64,000 nucleotides of DNA from Lacunisphaera limnophila (GTDB taxonomy: Bacteria; Verrucomicrobiota; Verrucomicrobiia; Opitutales; Opitutaceae): contig NZ_CP016094.1 of NCBI RefSeq assembly GCF_001746835.1, positions 2,681,501 through 2,745,500 of the forward strand, in the 5' to 3' direction. Positions 63,039 to 64,000 of the stretch are shown one piece after another (within the stretch, counting starts at the first letter, position 1; the number at the start of each line of letters is the position of its first letter). The position numbers and the translations under genes were made by a program. The notes under the pieces are model-generated. The model was not told the DNA's origin and ran no database searches. It saw nothing but the letters and a program-made list of their open reading frames with translations.

Positions 63039-64000
63039 ATGTTCAACCTGAAATCCAAACTGACCGCCGTGCTGGCCGCCCTGCTGTGCGCCGGCACCGC
63101 CCTCGCGCAAGACAGCGGCCCGCTCATTGACATCCTGGTCAAGAAGGGCCTGCTCAATGACCAGGAGGCCGAGGATCTGCGCGCCGAACTGGTGAAGGAC
63201 TTCGCGGCGAACACCTCCGCCGGCAAACTGAATCTCTCCTCGGCCCTCACGGAACTGAAGATCGCCGGTGACGTGCGCATCCGTTACGAAGGCCGCGGTG
63301 GCGAACTGGTCAACGGCACCGACCTCGCCCGCGATCGCCTGCGCTATCGCCTGCGCACCGCCCTCACCGGCAAGCTCCTGAATAATTGGGGCTTTGGCCT
63401 CCGGCTCGAGACCGGCGGCGGCAACCGCTCCTCGAACGTGACCATGGCGGATGACGGCGGTCCGTATGCCAAGACCAATGACGGCATTTTTGTCGGCCAG
63501 GTCTATGCGACCTGGGCTCCGACCTCCGAGTGGACCTTCACGGCCGGCCGCATGGCCAACCCGCTCGTCACGACCTCGATGGTCTGGGACGGTGACATCA
63601 ATCCCGAGGGTTTCGCGGAGCAGTATCGCACGCGTCGGGGCGACAATGAATTCTTTGTCACCTTGGGTCAGTTCGTCTACGGCACCTCGGGCACCCAGAA
63701 CCCGTTCCCGGTCATCACCAACGCCAACATCGCCGGCACGGAGGATGTGTTCCTCACCGCCTGGCAGGGCGGCTACAAGCGCTACATCAAGGGCGCGACG
63801 ACCTTCTTCCAGATTGCCCCCGTGGTTTACAGCTACATTGGCGCCGATCAGCGCGCGAACGTCGCGGCCTTCAACGGCGCGATGAGCGCCACCAATGCCG
63901 CGCCGATCAATAACCTTTATGTCGTGGAAGTGCCCATGGAGTACAACTGGGTGGCCCAGAACGGCGTGGCGCTGCGCGCGTTCGCCGATGTGGCCATCAA
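63039..64000 (+). CDS. Putative porin, OprO/P-like (runs off the right edge)
   Basis: The first 320 codons of an outer-membrane porin. A signal peptide (MFNLKSKLTAVLAALLCAG, cleaved at ALAQ-D) is followed by LIDILVKKGLLNDQEAEDLR, the short N-terminal helix of many putative porins, and then amphipathic strands: LKIAGDVRIRYEGRGGELVN, LRYRLRTALTGKLLNNWGFG, GIFVGQVYATWAPTSEWTFT and FFVTLGQFVYGT. The C-terminus is beyond base 64000. There is no Shine-Dalgarno sequence before ATG 63039 (AATACCCAACGAAC). The promoter upstream has a Pho-box-like triple repeat, so a phosphate porin induced by phosphate limitation is plausible. Confidence 0.88.
   Translation, partial: MFNLKSKLTAVLAALLCAGTALAQDSGPLIDILVKKGLLNDQEAEDLRAELVKDFAANTSAGKLNLSSALTELKIAGDVRIRYEGRGGELVNGTDLARDRLRYRLRTALTGKLLNNWGFGLRLETGGGNRSSNVTMADDGGPYAKTNDGIFVGQVYATWAPTSEWTFTAGRMANPLVTTSMVWDGDINPEGFAEQYRTRRGDNEFFVTLGQFVYGTSGTQNPFPVITNANIAGTEDVFLTAWQGGYKRYIKGATTFFQIAPVVYSYIGADQRANVAAFNGAMSATNAAPINNLYVVEVPMEYNWVAQNGVALRAFADVAI

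Overview
The window is GC-rich, gene-dense bacterial chromosome with about 50 protein genes, two tRNAs and one partial gene at each edge. A PPi-type phosphofructokinase, an N-terminally extended housekeeping sigma factor, DUF3500 and PIG-L secreted proteins, an orphan integrase-arm-like small protein and near-absence of Shine-Dalgarno sequences suggest Verrucomicrobiota, probably Opitutales/Opitutaceae. That placement is inference from gene content; no rRNA is present to confirm it. Kdo transferase, a porin and a beta-barrel protein show a Gram-negative envelope.

Layout. 1-3034 (minus): Gfo/Idh oxidoreductase, MFS transporter and the start of a secreted protein form a likely carbohydrate-catabolism operon, with a DUF1801 protein beside it. 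3148-8681: tRNA-Arg(CCG), PPi-PFK, FolD, an SH3-like secreted protein, a pseudouridine synthase and a stand-alone CysJ-type reductase. 8846-11397: fabG-acpP-fabF with an internal terminator, then tRNA-Phe. 11615-19263: two small secreted proteins, an orphan NtrC-type regulator, a GT-C membrane glycosyltransferase and an exopolysaccharide pair (outer-membrane barrel plus Wzc-like tyrosine autokinase). 19499-25968: valS, GDP-fucose synthesis (gmd, fcl), a DUF4870 protein and prfB with a programmed +1 frameshift. 26064-31637: an ATP-grasp-like protein directly followed by a 1,383-residue Sel1/coiled-coil/LysM protein. 31730-32705: an orphan arm-domain protein behind a structured terminator-bearing leader, and an XRE repressor behind a perfect palindrome. 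32715-41785: DUF3500, PIG-L, a CPA2 antiporter, then dnaG-rpoD-tatA on the minus strand. 41945-49187: DUF362-like protein, two PH-domain membrane proteins, lipoproteins, hemW and an M23 peptidase. 49314-54796: a frameshifted M16 peptidase, a deoxyhypusine-synthase homologue and Kdo transferase. 54846-58236: a three-gene glycolipid operon with a PlcP-like phosphoesterase. 58375-64000: a SNF2 helicase, a ClcB-like anion channel and a porin with a Pho-box-like promoter.

Two themes recur. Intergenic spaces carry small palindromic repeats, above all a family with TGTAGGG/CCCTACA ends that includes a 108-bp MITE-like copy. Envelope building also recurs: exopolysaccharide, fucose, Kdo, glycolipid, PH-domain proteins and porin. 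The glycolipid operon and the porin promoter together suggest a phosphate-limitation response, which is the most interesting biological inference here. The orphan arm-domain gene with its structured leader is the best candidate for something undescribed.
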